Positions 48,711 to 58,232 of a stretch of 64,000 nt of DNA are shown piece by piece; the first letter of the stretch is position 1, and every line of letters begins with the position of its first letter. The notes below the pieces were generated by a model, which had not been told where the DNA came from, ran no database searches, and was given only the letters and a program-made list of their open reading frames with translations. Source of the stretch: Flavobacteriales bacterium (lineage in GTDB: Bacteria; Bacteroidota; Bacteroidia; Flavobacteriales; Flavobacteriaceae); contig JAMONV010000006.1 in NCBI GenBank assembly GCA_027066365.1, positions 67,532 through 131,531 on the forward strand, read 5' to 3'. The position numbers and the translations under genes are program-made.

Positions 48711-49307
48711 TTAGAAAAACTTTCTTCCTATATTGAATAAATCGTCGATGATACTTCCGTCGCCGTCGCTATCGAGGAGTTTTTCAATCAAGGATTGATC
48801 TTGACGGGCTTTGGCGGGCGCTTGTCCCAAGAGGTTATCCAAGATTCCGCCCAATCCGGATGCATCGTTGACATTATTTTGCCGAATTTGTTTTCCTAAC
48901 ATTCCCATGACAACCGGAGCGGCCATCTTCAGGATATCTAAAGCTTGAGAAGTGTCAATGCCTGCTTTTTTGCTAACGGCTTGCGCTACAACTTCTTTTT
49001 TTTCACCGAAGACGTGTCCCAGGATTTTTTCGCCGTCTTGAACTACATCGTCATTAACGAATCCGCCCCCGAAGATGTCGCCGAGCTGGTCGAAGATACT
49101 ACCGTCATGTTTGGATTGCAACGCATTGAAAAGACCGGCCGCTTTATCGGGGTCTTGAGCGTTTTTCTTAAGTGCCCCCATGAGCATGGGAATTGCCGCT
49201 TGAACGGCGGATTGCACTTTGGATTCATCGCCGCCTAATTGTGATGCGGCACCTTGAACGATCATTTGACCGAATTGACCTTGCAGTAATTCCATTAAAT
49301 CAGCCAT
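48711..49307 (-). CDS. DUF937 (YidB-like) protein
   Basis: A 198-residue protein of the DUF937 family from ATG 49307; an upstream in-frame start would overlap the BCAT gene. It is helical and rich in Gly, Ala and Asp. The family-type repeats include QMIVQGAASQLGG, AIPMLMGALKKNAQ, the central GEKILGHVFGEKKEVVAQAV and MAAPVVMGMLGKQI, ending in an LLDSDGDGSIIDDLF calcium-loop-like motif (D-x-D-x-D). Function unknown. No secretion signal. It lies downstream of BCAT on the same strand. Confidence 0.85.
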   Translation of the reverse strand: MADLMELLQGQFGQMIVQGAASQLGGDESKVQSAVQAAIPMLMGALKKNAQDPDKAAGLFNALQSKHDGSIFDQLGDIFGGGFVNDDVVQDGEKILGHVFGEKKEVVAQAVSKKAGIDTSQALDILKMAAPVVMGMLGKQIRQNNVNDASGLGGILDNLLGQAPAKARQDQSLIEKLLDSDGDGSIIDDLFNIGRKFF

Positions 49308-49330
49308 AAATATAACTTTTAAAGGGTTTG

Positions 49331-50401
49331 TTAAATAACGGGTACGCGCCAACCGTACGGGTCGGCAGTGCGGTTATATTGAATATCCATCAACATTTTT
49401 TTCAGCCGGTCGGCATAGGAATCGACCGGAGGTTGCAGTTCGTAAAATTCGTTTTTCCAACCTAGTCCTTTGATAGGTAAAACGGTTGCGGCCGTTCCGG
49501 AACCGAAAATTTCTTTCAAGTTACCGGCTTTGGCGGCTTCCACCAATTCATCTACGGTAATTTTACGAACTTCGATGGGAATGCGGTTATCTTTTGCCAG
49601 TTGAATAATACTGTCGCGCGTTACACCGTTAAGAATTTGGTCGTTCACCGGCGCAGTTAGCAAGGTGTCGTTAATGCGAAAGAAAACGTTCATGGTTCCT
49701 GATTCTTCCACCAATTCATGTGTGACGGCATCGGTCCAAATCACTTGCTGGTAACCTTCTTTTTTGGCTTTTTCGGTGGGCATGAATTGCGCGGCGTAAT
49801 TTCCCGCCGCTTTGGCATATCCCGTTCCGCCGGGGCAAGCACGGCTGTATCGCGTTTCAAATTTTACCTTGACTTCACCGCGATAATAAGCCTGAGCGGG
49901 TGACAATATGACCATAAAACGGTAACTTTGTGAGGGTGAAGCGGCGATTTCATTATCCGTTGCAATATAAACCGGACGAATATACAGTGAAGCACCTTCG
50001 CCCTCGGGAATCCATTGCCGGTCTAATGCAACCAGTTGTTTGATGCCTTCCATGAAATATTCTTCGGGAATCAACGGCATGGCCAAGCGTTCGGCCGATT
50101 TGTTCATACGTTCGAAATTTTTGCGTGGGCGAAATAGAAAAACATTTCCTACATTATCTTTAAAGGCTTTCATCCCTTCGAATATAGCCTGACCGTAATG
50201 AAATACTTTGGCGGAAGGTTCATAAGCTAAAGGACCGTAGGGCATGATTTTGGGCTTTTGCCATTGACCGTTCTTGAAATCGGCAACAAGCATATGATCG
50301 GTAAAAACGGTGCCGAAACGAATATCGTGAAGTAATTCGGGTTTAAAGCTGGATTCATTAACGGTTTGAATGTCAACTAGTTCACTTATCTCTCTCGTCA
50401 T
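49331..50401 (-). CDS. ilvE: Branched-chain amino acid aminotransferase
   Basis: A PLP-dependent fold-type IV transaminase for Leu, Ile and Val. The 356 residues from ATG 50401 equal the usual length of the long (eukaryote-like) BCAT subgroup. Conserved blocks are VFHYGQAIFEGMKAF, SLYIRPVYIATD, the PLP-lysine region GYAKAAGNYAAQ, EESGTMNVFF and GSGTAATVLPIKG. In-frame starts at 50419 and further upstream are unlikely, because a perfect promoter (50423-50452, minus strand) would place the transcript start near 50418. Confidence 0.93.
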   Translation of the reverse strand: MTREISELVDIQTVNESSFKPELLHDIRFGTVFTDHMLVADFKNGQWQKPKIMPYGPLAYEPSAKVFHYGQAIFEGMKAFKDNVGNVFLFRPRKNFERMNKSAERLAMPLIPEEYFMEGIKQLVALDRQWIPEGEGASLYIRPVYIATDNEIAASPSQSYRFMVILSPAQAYYRGEVKVKFETRYSRACPGGTGYAKAAGNYAAQFMPTEKAKKEGYQQVIWTDAVTHELVEESGTMNVFFRINDTLLTAPVNDQILNGVTRDSIIQLAKDNRIPIEVRKITVDELVEAAKAGNLKEIFGSGTAATVLPIKGLGWKNEFYELQPPVDSYADRLKKMLMDIQYNRTADPYGWRVPVI

Positions 50402-50422
50402 AATGGCTGTTTTTTGCATAAG

Positions 50423-50452
50423 CAAATATAATGATTTTTTTTGAAAAATCAA
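50423..50452 (-). promoter_or_regulatory. BCAT promoter
   Basis: On the minus strand TTG (complement of 50450-50452), 19 bases, then TATATTTG (complement of 50423-50430) is a perfect Bacteroidota promoter. It fixes the BCAT start to ATG 50401, since 50419 lies at or before the expected first transcribed base. Confidence 0.75.
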
Positions 50453-50550
50453 AAGATAAAGCAAGGAAAATTGTCGAATTGTCAGAAACGATGGGTTTTT
50501 CGAGTTAAAATTAATTAATTTTAAAAAAAAATGGTTTGTCAATAATTAAT

Positions 50551-51168
50551 TTATACTTCTTTAATCTTGTCTTTAATCAATTGATTAAGATTATCGATAT
50601 AATCGAGTAATTCTTTTCTTCCCCGTCCGTTGATTGACGAAGTTACAAAATGTGGCGGGAGCGACTCCCATTTATGTAACATTTCTTTCATAAAATTTTT
50701 GATATTTTTATTCAATTCATTGCTACTTAGTTTATCCGATTTGGTAAAAATAATTGCAAAGGGTATTTTGTTTTTTCCTAACCATTCCATAAATTCCATG
50801 TCGATTTTTTGGGGTTTCAGGCGGCTGTCAATAAGCACAAATGCATTGACCAGGTTTTTGCGATGCAAGAAATAATCCTGAATCATTTTGCCGAATTGCT
50901 TTCGTTTTTGCTTTGAAGTTTTGGCATATCCGTATCCGGGAAGATCGGTCAAATACCAACTGTTGTTGATTTTGAAATGATTAATCAATTGGGTTTTGCC
51001 GGGGGTTGATGAAGTCTTGGCCAGTTTTTTATTATTGGTTAACATGTTAATGAGCGACGATTTACCGACATTGGAGCGTCCGATAAAGGCGTATTCGGGT
51101 AGTGGCTCGCGCGGTGCATCTTTTATGAGGGTACTGCTTTTGATGAATTCGGCCTTTGAGATTTTCAT
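50551..51168 (-). CDS. engB: Ribosome biogenesis GTPase EngB (YsxC/YihA)
   Basis: A 205-residue TRAFAC GTPase involved in large ribosomal subunit assembly. G1 is GRSNVGKSSLIN, the switch I Thr is in KTSSTPGKTQ, G3 is DLPGYGYAK, G4 is TKSD and G5 is in FVTSSINGRG. It is transcribed alone, upstream of BCAT on the same strand. Confidence 0.94.
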   Translation of the reverse strand: MKISKAEFIKSSTLIKDAPREPLPEYAFIGRSNVGKSSLINMLTNNKKLAKTSSTPGKTQLINHFKINNSWYLTDLPGYGYAKTSKQKRKQFGKMIQDYFLHRKNLVNAFVLIDSRLKPQKIDMEFMEWLGKNKIPFAIIFTKSDKLSSNELNKNIKNFMKEMLHKWESLPPHFVTSSINGRGRKELLDYIDNLNQLIKDKIKEV

Positions 51169-51351
51169 TCGGTGGAATTTTTTACGGGCAAAGTTAGAAA
51201 TTTTATTTTGGTATGAATTTTGATAGAATTGAATGGAAAATGTAGATTGTGTTTTTAAGCTTACATTATAATAAAATGATAATAAAAGAAAAAGAAAAAA
51301 TCATTATCAATAATTAAAAAAAACTGTATATTTGCCAGAAAATTTAGCCCT

Positions 51352-52008
51352 ATGAAAAGAATTATTCGACCTGAGCCGATTAATGAAGAAATCAAATTGG
51401 TGCCTTTCAAAACCATTATGAGTAAAACCGATGCCAAGGGGATCATTGAGTATGCCAATGATTATTTTGTGGAAATTTCGGAATATGCCGAATGGGAATT
51501 GATGGGGCAGCCACATAATGTAATCCGTCATCCCGATATGCCCAAGATCATTTTTAAGTTGTTGTGGGACAGGTTAAAAAATAAGCAAAACATTCATGCT
51601 ATCGTAAAAAACCTGAGTAAGTCCGGAAGATATTACTGGGTGGTAACCGATTTTAAATGGAAAGAAGACGAAGCGGGTAATATTATCAATTATTATTCAC
51701 GTCGTAAAGCTATTCCCGAAAAGGTGAAGTTATATATGGATTCGTTTTATGCCAAATTGCGTGCATTGGAAGAAAAAGGCGGGATGGAAGCCAGCGGTGC
51801 GTTTTTGGAAGGTTTCTTTGAGGATATGGGAAAAACATATGATGAATTCATATTGGATTTGTTTGGCTTGAGCGAAGATCAATTGATGGAATATATGCGT
51901 GCCGAAATCAGTGATGAAGAATTGATGAAAGGAAAAGGCAACGTTAGTGCGGAAGAAGCCATTAAGAAAACCACTAAGAAAGGACTTTTCGGCAGGTTAT
52001 TCGGTTAA
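51352..52008 (+). CDS. Stand-alone PAS protein, Aer-like sensor 1
   Basis: A 218-residue cytoplasmic protein with an Aer-type PAS domain in residues 20-130: GIIEYANDYFVEISEYAEWEL followed by GQPHNVIRHPDMPKIIFKLLW, matching the FAD-contacting segment of aerotaxis receptors, with a redox or oxygen signal expected. From about 135 a helical domain of about 50 residues (SFYAKLRALEEKGG, FLEGFFEDMGKTYDEF) recurs in the next two proteins. There is no kinase, HAMP, methyl-accepting or DNA-binding domain. A TATATTTG at 51327-51334 lies just upstream. Confidence 0.78.
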   Translation: MKRIIRPEPINEEIKLVPFKTIMSKTDAKGIIEYANDYFVEISEYAEWELMGQPHNVIRHPDMPKIIFKLLWDRLKNKQNIHAIVKNLSKSGRYYWVVTDFKWKEDEAGNIINYYSRRKAIPEKVKLYMDSFYAKLRALEEKGGMEASGAFLEGFFEDMGKTYDEFILDLFGLSEDQLMEYMRAEISDEELMKGKGNVSAEEAIKKTTKKGLFGRLFG

Positions 52009-52057
52009 TAAAAAAAAATTCTATTTTTGCGCCTGAATAATTTTGAAATTAAATTGT

Positions 52058-52681
52058 ATGAGTGTAGAAAAAACATTAACTCCGGACATTACATTGGTAT
52101 GCAAGCTTAGCAAGGACGGCATCATTAATTATGTAAACAAGAGTTATACGGATATTACGGGATTTTCGGAATCGGAATTAATCGGGCAAAGTCATCAGAA
52201 GATTCAACATCCCGAACTGCCTCAAGTACTGCAAGAGATTGTTTGGGATATGATTCATCAAGATAAGCATACTTATTTTATTTCTAAAAATATTACCAAA
52301 AACGGTGAGTATTTTTGGACGGTTGCCGATATTAATCCCAGGTTGCATGAAGGGAGGAAAACGGCAATTTTTATCAGGCGTAAGTTTTTGCCTTATGATA
52401 TTAAGGTTGAATTTGAGAAACTTTTTAAAGTGCTTCATGAAATAGAAGATCAAGGAGGCGGGATTAAGGTTGCAAAAAAATATTTGGCCGGTTGGTTGGA
52501 AGACCGAAATAGCACTTTTAGCGATTATATTGCATCCAAATTCGGCGGTGAGAAAAACCTAAAAGAGTATATGACTTCGGAAGTAAGCGATGAAGAACTT
52601 TTCAAAATTGATTTGAACGAAATGAAAATCGATGAAATTTTGAAAACCTTGAAAAAGAAAAAACGATTCGGATTATTTTAA
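52058..52681 (+). CDS. Stand-alone PAS protein, Aer-like sensor 2
   Basis: Paralogue of the preceding gene, 207 residues from ATG 52058. The PAS domain has GIINYVNKSYTDITGFSESELIGQ and HQKIQHPELPQVLQEIVW, where the Arg of the HP motif in the first copy is Gln. The C-terminal helical domain is conserved (LFKVLHEIEDQGGGIKVA, YLAGWLEDRNSTFSDYI). It has its own -7 element, TATTTTTG (52022-52029), so the copies can be expressed separately. Confidence 0.75.
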   Translation: MSVEKTLTPDITLVCKLSKDGIINYVNKSYTDITGFSESELIGQSHQKIQHPELPQVLQEIVWDMIHQDKHTYFISKNITKNGEYFWTVADINPRLHEGRKTAIFIRRKFLPYDIKVEFEKLFKVLHEIEDQGGGIKVAKKYLAGWLEDRNSTFSDYIASKFGGEKNLKEYMTSEVSDEELFKIDLNEMKIDEILKTLKKKKRFGLF

Positions 52682-52719
52682 TTCGAAATTCATATCGAAT
52701 GATTTGTTAATTTAATTCT

Positions 52720-53256
52720 ATGAATATGCAAAATTGTCGAAACTTAAACGTTTTGGATTACTTAAAATTACGAGTTGATTCCGAAGGAAGAATACTATAT
52801 GCCGATAGTAAATTTCAAGAAGTTACGGGGTATAATGTGGGTGATTTGATATTGGAACCGGTTAGCATGATTTTTAATGATGATGCGAAGGAAATTATTT
52901 TTGAAATTTTCTTTAGAAAATTGTTGCAGAACGATACGATTTTTTTGGTCGGTCAGTTGAAGGCTAAAGACGGTACCTGTTCGTGGGCGCTTATTCGGGT
53001 CACGGCATATACCGACGAAAAAAATAATAAAAAATATTTGTTTGAAATCAAAATGTTGCCGTTGAGTTCGGTGCCGGATGTGGATTATTTGTTTTCCAAG
53101 TTAATTGAAATAAAGAAAAATGCCGGCTTGGAATATGCCGTGAAATATTTTGAAGGTTATTTGGAAGAGCAAGGAGTAGATATTAATAACTATATTTTTA
53201 AGCTTTTGGACACTTCACCCAAAAAATTGAATAAATATTTCGAGATTAAAGGTTAG
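52720..53256 (+). CDS. Stand-alone PAS protein, diverged copy 3
   Basis: A third, shorter paralogue of 178 residues. The PAS start is kept (RVDSEGRILYADSKFQEVTGYNVGDLI pattern), but the HPDMP-type flavin motif is gone (here VSMIFNDDAKEIIF). The C-terminal domain keeps SKLIEIKKNAGLEYAVKYFEGYLEEQG and YIFKLLDTSPKKLNKYF. It may have lost flavin binding and act as a partner of the other two. Confidence 0.7.
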   Translation: MNMQNCRNLNVLDYLKLRVDSEGRILYADSKFQEVTGYNVGDLILEPVSMIFNDDAKEIIFEIFFRKLLQNDTIFLVGQLKAKDGTCSWALIRVTAYTDEKNNKKYLFEIKMLPLSSVPDVDYLFSKLIEIKKNAGLEYAVKYFEGYLEEQGVDINNYIFKLLDTSPKKLNKYFEIKG

Positions 53257-53404
53257 GATATTCCGTTTTGATAATGAGAAACCGTCCGCAAGGCAGGAAG
53301 GTTTTTTATTGGAAAAGGCCAATAATTAAAAGAGGAAAATTAAAAGGAGAACGGCAAACGGTTTATTTTATTGAAAGCGTTATTGGCTTCATCATTAATC
53401 GATT

Positions 53405-53516
53405 CAACGGTTTAATACCGTACCGGATTTTCTGGTTTCGTTCTTCGCACTGCAAGAAAATCACGGGTGGGACGAGGCTTTACCCCGTGGTTCCACGGTT
53501 TAACGGTTTAACAGAA
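53405..53516. repeat. ACGGTTTA words and hairpin between convergent genes
   Basis: The 298 bases after the third PAS gene hold no gene. They contain a CACGGG/CCCGTG hairpin (53462-53489) and ACGGTTTA units, tandem at about 53495-53512 with a single related word near 53405. These may act as terminator and belong to the same class of short-period words as those in the mbx-like operon. Confidence 0.45.
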
Positions 53517-53554
53517 AGAAAATGCTTTCAGCAGATTTTAAGAAGAATTATCGC

Positions 53555-53905
53555 TCAATATTCAAATCCATTTTTTTGAAGTCCAAAATCCTTATAATTT
53601 TCTTTAATTTTATTGAGCGGAACAAACTGCCCGCCAATGCCAAGAAATTTATCTTTTCCCAGGGTATAAACAGAAAACAGGTAATAATTGTCGCGTGTTG
53701 CGGCTTTTGAAATAAATTTGGTCAGTCCCGCGGCACCTTTGATTAAATCCGTAAAAGGGTTATCTTTTCCCAAATCTTTCCCGATTTCCTTTTGAATTTC
53801 TTTTTCCACACGTTTTTGAATCCAGTCGCCGAAATCGTCATGATCGGGGTTGGTGACTACGAGCAAGAATGCAATGATGCCTAAGGCGATTAAAACTTTT
53901 TTCAT
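53555..53905 (-). CDS. Small exported or membrane-anchored protein (DUF4359-like)
   Basis: A 116-residue protein with an N-terminal hydrophobic segment (KVLIALGIIAFLLVVTNP), then a charged helical stretch and a C-terminal LFSVYTLGKDKFLGIGGQFVPL that resembles DUF4359-type small proteins. Its start overlaps the end of the E2 gene by 4 bases, so it is cotranscribed with it. The link to the dehydrogenase is positional only; function unknown. Confidence 0.7.
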   Translation of the reverse strand: MKKVLIALGIIAFLLVVTNPDHDDFGDWIQKRVEKEIQKEIGKDLGKDNPFTDLIKGAAGLTKFISKAATRDNYYLFSVYTLGKDKFLGIGGQFVPLNKIKENYKDFGLQKNGFEY

Positions 53906-55233
53906 AGGCTCATATTTTCGTCGAAGTTTTCAAGATATTCGCCGAAGCGTTTTACGAATAGTCCGCCGAGCATTCCGTCCACCACGCGATGATCATAGGA
54001 ATGAGACAAAATCATTTTATGACGGATGCCGATAAAATCACCGTCGGGAGTTTCGATAACGGCCGGCACTTTACGAATGGCGCCTACGGCCATAATAGCG
54101 ACTTGCGGTTGGGGAATAATTGGTGTTCCGGCTATATTGCCGAAAGTTCCGATATTGGTAATACTGTATGTTCCGCCCAGGATTTCGTCGGGTTGAAGTT
54201 TGTTTTCGCGGGCACGACGCGCCAAGTCGTTAATTTTTTTGGTCAGCCCGGTGAGGTTGAATTGATCCGCGTTTTTGATCACGGGAACGATTAAGTTGCC
54301 GTTCGGTAGAGCCACTGCCATGCCGATATTGATGTTTTTCTTTTTGATAATTTTATCGCCGTCCACTTGCACATTGATCATGGGGTAGTCTTTTATGGTT
54401 TTCACAAGATAATAGACGAAAACCGGCATGAAAGTGATTTTTTCGCCTTCGCGGCGCAAGAATTCTTCCTTAATGCGGTTTCGCCAACGAACGATTTTGG
54501 TCATATCTACTTCCACGAAGGATTGCACATGCGGCGATGTATGTTTGGATCTGACCATGTGTTCGGCGATGAGTTTTCGCATGCGGTCCATTTCGATGAT
54601 TTCATCGCCGGGTTCGATGATGATACCTTTGTTGGCCGGTGTGTATCCGGCTGCGGATTTACCTTGAATGACAGGAACTGACGGTGAAGCCGGTTTTGCT
54701 ACGGGTTGGGGTTGGGTGGCTGATACGGTTTCTCCGCTTTTTCTTTTTTTTACGTAGGCAAGGATATCGTCTTTGGTTACACGGCCGTCACGACCCGTTC
54801 CGGGGATTGAATCCAATTCCGCTTGTGAAATGCCTTCCACTTTGGCAATATTACGCACCAGCGGTGAATAGAAACGGTTGTTTGAGGCGGATTGCCATTC
54901 GGGATTTTCCACCACGGTTGTTTTTTCTTTTGCCGAAGGCTCTTCTATTGCAGGCACAAATGGAACGTCTTCTTCGGCATCTTCCACTTCGACTTCCGTT
55001 TCGATGATAGCCACAGGTTCCCCGATTTTAATCACATCACCTTCTTTGAACAGTTTTTCTTTAAGTGTACCGCTTACTTCGGAAGGCACTTCGGAATCCA
55101 CTTTGTCGGTGGCAACTTCAAATACACCTTCGTCTTCTTCGATTTTATCACCGGTTTCTTTGAGCCATGCGGTCAGGGTTGCTTCAATAACACCTTCGCC
55201 CATGTGCGGCAAACGGAGTTTATATAAAGGCAT
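53902..55233 (-). CDS. 2-oxoacid dehydrogenase E2 (dihydrolipoamide acyltransferase)
   Basis: The 443-residue E2 core of a branched-chain or related 2-oxoacid dehydrogenase complex. There is one lipoyl domain (residues 1-80) with the lipoylated Lys in EVATDKVDSEVPS. A flexible acidic linker leads to the E3/E1-binding domain SPLVRNIAKVEGISQAELDSI (about 122-160). The catalytic domain from about 215 ends in HSYDHRVVDGMLGG with the active-site His and Asp. No E1 or E3 genes are adjacent, so partners must be elsewhere. Specificity (branched-chain, pyruvate or oxoglutarate) cannot be fixed. The gap 55234-55480 holds nothing I recognise. Confidence 0.88.
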   Translation of the reverse strand: MPLYKLRLPHMGEGVIEATLTAWLKETGDKIEEDEGVFEVATDKVDSEVPSEVSGTLKEKLFKEGDVIKIGEPVAIIETEVEVEDAEEDVPFVPAIEEPSAKEKTTVVENPEWQSASNNRFYSPLVRNIAKVEGISQAELDSIPGTGRDGRVTKDDILAYVKKRKSGETVSATQPQPVAKPASPSVPVIQGKSAAGYTPANKGIIIEPGDEIIEMDRMRKLIAEHMVRSKHTSPHVQSFVEVDMTKIVRWRNRIKEEFLRREGEKITFMPVFVYYLVKTIKDYPMINVQVDGDKIIKKKNINIGMAVALPNGNLIVPVIKNADQFNLTGLTKKINDLARRARENKLQPDEILGGTYSITNIGTFGNIAGTPIIPQPQVAIMAVGAIRKVPAVIETPDGDFIGIRHKMILSHSYDHRVVDGMLGGLFVKRFGEYLENFDENMSL

Positions 55234-55480
55234 GATCGTATCTGTTTTTTGCGAAAATAAGGAATTTCAAGCAAAAATATATGATTTTGATTGGATTTTT
55301 TTGGTTTTAAGACTTACTTGTTGCGATGATTTTCATTGTGAAAGCCGTACCGGGAACAGAAGGTTATTTCGTAATATCCGAGGGGACGCATTTAAACGAA
55401 AAATGCGCCCCGGCACGATAATCAGCGTGGTAAATTCGGAAATTTTCCTGAATTTTCGGTTGGGTTGTTTCGGTTAGGAT

Positions 55481-56755
55481 TTATTCGGCATAAATCGGTT
55501 TGTCTTGCATAAATGTTTTTACTTTCTCGGCGATTATTTCGAGCCGGTTTTCGTTCTTGGCATTCCGGATAGCTTCATCGATGAGTTCAGCGATGAGGAG
55601 CATGTCGTTTTCTTTTAATCCGCGTGTGGTTACCGCCGGCGTTCCGATACGAATTCCCGAGGTAACAAACGGTGATTTGTCGTCGAAGGGTACCATGTTT
55701 TTATTAACGGTAATACCGGCTTTGCCGAGTGCTTTTTCGGCGTCTCTGCCGGTAATGTTTTTGTTGCGCAAGTCGATGAGCATCATGTGGTTATCAGTTC
55801 CGCCGGAGATGATGTGATAGCCTTTTTCCACGAGCGCTTTAGCCAAGGTTTTGGCATTTTTAATGATTTGCGCTGCATATTTTTCGAAACCGGTCGAAAG
55901 TGCTTCACCGAAGGCTACGGCTTTGGCGGCAATCACATGTTCGAGGGGGCCGCCTTGCATGCCGGGAAATACGGCCGAGTCGATTACTTGGGATATCATT
56001 TTGATTTTTCCTTTGGGTGTTTTGATGCCCATCGGATTTTCAAAGTCTTTTCCGATAAGAATCATTCCGCCGCGGGGGCCGCGTAGGGTTTTGTGCGTGG
56101 TTGTTGTGACGATATGTGCGTAGAGGACGGGTGATGATAGTAAACCTTTGGCAATCAATCCGGCGGGATGTGAAATGTCCGCCACCAAGAATGCTCCTAC
56201 GTTATCTGCTATTTGACGGAAACGTTTAAAATCCATATCACGGGAATAGGATGAGGCTCCGGCTATGATTATTTTCGGTTTTTCGCGTTCGGCGATTTCG
56301 GCCAGGCGTTCATAGTCGATTAATCCGGTGTCTTTATCCACGGAATAAAAAGCGGTTTGATAGAGTTTGCCGGAAAAATTAACCGGCGAACCGTGGGTTA
56401 AATGTCCGCCATGTGCCAAATCGAATCCGAGGATTTTATCACCGGGTTTGATGAGTGCGAAATACACGGCGGCATTGGCTTGTGATCCGCTGTGGGGTTG
56501 TACGTTTGCGTGTTCGGCGCCGAAAAGTTTCTTGGCGCGGTCGATGGCCAATTGTTCCGTTTGATCCACTACTTCACAACCGCCGTAATAACGTTTGCGC
56601 GGATAGCCTTCGGCATATTTGTTGGTCAAAACCGAGCCCATGGCTTCCAGCACTTGCCGGCTTACATAATTTTCGGAGGCAATCAATTCCATTCCTTCGC
56701 GCTGGCGCCGGATTTCGGCATTTATCAGGTCAAAAATCTGTCGGTCTCTTTGCAT
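55481..56755 (-). CDS. glyA: Serine hydroxymethyltransferase
   Basis: Interconverts serine and glycine with tetrahydrofolate; a PLP enzyme of 424 residues, the usual length. [37 protein letters not shown], the PLP-lysine motif [14 protein letters not shown] and [15 protein letters not shown] are all present. It is first of the group on this strand to be followed by the E2 region and sits 5 bases after the alpha/beta hydrolase gene. Confidence 0.96.
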   Translation of the reverse strand: MQRDRQIFDLINAEIRRQREGMELIASENYVSRQVLEAMGSVLTNKYAEGYPRKRYYGGCEVVDQTEQLAIDRAKKLFGAEHANVQPHSGSQANAAVYFALIKPGDKILGFDLAHGGHLTHGSPVNFSGKLYQTAFYSVDKDTGLIDYERLAEIAEREKPKIIIAGASSYSRDMDFKRFRQIADNVGAFLVADISHPAGLIAKGLLSSPVLYAHIVTTTTHKTLRGPRGGMILIGKDFENPMGIKTPKGKIKMISQVIDSAVFPGMQGGPLEHVIAAKAVAFGEALSTGFEKYAAQIIKNAKTLAKALVEKGYHIISGGTDNHMMLIDLRNKNITGRDAEKALGKAGITVNKNMVPFDDKSPFVTSGIRIGTPAVTTRGLKENDMLLIAELIDEAIRNAKNENRLEIIAEKVKTFMQDKPIYAE

Positions 56756-56760
56756 AAATT

Positions 56761-57558
56761 TTATTTTAATTGTTTCAAAAATTCTTCGATGTGGGCGCTC
56801 ATTTGTGCCGGACTTTCCAGGTAACTCATATGTCCGCCATCCATGACGCGGAAATACAATCCGTTTTTCGCTTCGCTAGCCTTTTGTTCAAAAGTTTTAA
56901 AGTCAATCAGCGGATCGTCCCGGCTGATTATCCATGCGGCAGGTATTTCGTTTTGGTTGAACAGGATATTGGAACGATCTTTCCGGCTAATCATTCCAAG
57001 CAATGCACCGGTTATACCTTCGGTGGACATTCGGGTGGAGTCTGTAATAAGTCCGGTGATTTCGCTATGGAATTTTTCTCTGTTATACGGAGCGAAAAAC
57101 GACGGAATGGCCGTAGCTAAAAATTGGTTTTTGTTTTGTTTGGCCACACGAATGCCTTGCCTGCGCGATTCGATTTTTTCCGGTCCGTCGGCAAAGGGGT
57201 GGGAATTGAGCAAAACAATCGCTTCGGTTTTTTCGGGAAAAAGTTCGGCGAATGCCAAAGCGATATATCCGCCCATGCTGTGTCCTATTAATATGGCTTT
57301 TTCGATTCCTTGCCGCTGGAGCAATAATTTGAGCATGCCGGCTTGTTCTTCCATGGAAAGCACTTCGCCCGTGGGTTCGCTTTTGCCATGTCCCAATAAA
57401 TCGGGGAGGATGAAATCGTAATCGTTTTTTAAGGCTTTAGATAAACCTTTCCACATATTCGCATTTTCGGTGAATCCGTGAACGGCCAAAACGGTTTTGC
57501 CGTGAATATTGCCTTTGCGTTTGAAGTGAACGAGTGCGTTTTTATACTGAAAATACAT
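56761..57558 (-). CDS. Alpha/beta-fold hydrolase
   Basis: A 265-residue alpha/beta hydrolase. The oxyanion region is [10 protein letters not shown], the nucleophile elbow is [14 protein letters not shown], and the other triad members are likely Asp in [11 protein letters not shown] and His in [10 protein letters not shown]. No signal peptide, so cytoplasmic. Substrate unknown; neighbours glyA and ribE on the same strand, 5-6 bases apart, suggest cotranscription rather than a shared pathway. Confidence 0.88.
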   Translation of the reverse strand: MYFQYKNALVHFKRKGNIHGKTVLAVHGFTENANMWKGLSKALKNDYDFILPDLLGHGKSEPTGEVLSMEEQAGMLKLLLQRQGIEKAILIGHSMGGYIALAFAELFPEKTEAIVLLNSHPFADGPEKIESRRQGIRVAKQNKNQFLATAIPSFFAPYNREKFHSEITGLITDSTRMSTEGITGALLGMISRKDRSNILFNQNEIPAAWIISRDDPLIDFKTFEQKASEAKNGLYFRVMDGGHMSYLESPAQMSAHIEEFLKQLK

Positions 57559-57564
57559 AGGGCT

Positions 57565-58164
57565 TTATTTTAAATAATTCCGGGTTAATTGTTCGATATA
57601 TTTTCCGATCAAGTCAAATTCGATGTTTACCGTGTCGCCGGGTTTCAAGGTGTGGAAATTGGTATGTTCCATGGTGAAAGGAATAATCGCTACATCAAAG
57701 GTTTTATTCGTAATGTTGAAAACGGTCAGGCTGACACCGTTTACGGCACAAGATCCCTTTTCGATAAGCGGATGTTCGGGTTTGTCTTCGAAGCGAAAAG
57801 TGAAAATATGACTTCCGTTTTCTTGGCGTATCCGGTCGACGAAAGCGGTTTGGTCTACGTGTCCTTGCACGATATGTCCGTCGAGGCGAGCATTGGCTTG
57901 AAGTGCCCGTTCGAGGTTGATTTTATCGCCGGGTTTGAGTTGTCCCAAATTGCTTCGTCGCAAGGTTTCGTCGATGGCGGTAACGGTGTAGGTTTTATTC
58001 TTAAAATCCAGATCGACGACGGTGAGGCAGACGCCGTTATGCGCTAAGCTTTGGTCTATTTTCAGTTCGTCAAAGAACGGTGCTTCGATGATGAAATGCT
58101 TGTTACTTCCTTCTGGTCGGACGTTTTTGAGGGTGCCCATGGCTTCGATGATTCCGGTAAACAT
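57565..58164 (-). CDS. ribE: Riboflavin synthase, alpha chain
   Basis: Dismutates two 6,7-dimethyl-8-ribityllumazine molecules to riboflavin. The 199 residues show the two lumazine-binding repeats: MFTGIIEAMGTL with NGVCLTVVDL and GHIVQGHVDQ in the first, VNGVSLTVFNI and FTMEHTNFHTLKPGDTVNIEFD in the second. First gene of the minus-strand group ribE, hydrolase, glyA; diverges from pdxA across 68 bases that must hold both promoters. Confidence 0.95.
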   Translation of the reverse strand: MFTGIIEAMGTLKNVRPEGSNKHFIIEAPFFDELKIDQSLAHNGVCLTVVDLDFKNKTYTVTAIDETLRRSNLGQLKPGDKINLERALQANARLDGHIVQGHVDQTAFVDRIRQENGSHIFTFRFEDKPEHPLIEKGSCAVNGVSLTVFNITNKTFDVAIIPFTMEHTNFHTLKPGDTVNIEFDLIGKYIEQLTRNYLK

Positions 58165-58232
58165 GTTCGTTGTGCTTTTAAAGAATTTTATCCGTAAATT
58201 TACAAATCGATTTGAAATAAATTTTTGACCTT

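Noticed and set aside
53268-53579. Plus-strand frame of 103 residues after the third PAS gene
   Set aside because: It overlaps the hairpin and ACGGTTTA repeats and the opposite-strand small protein; composition is not protein-like.
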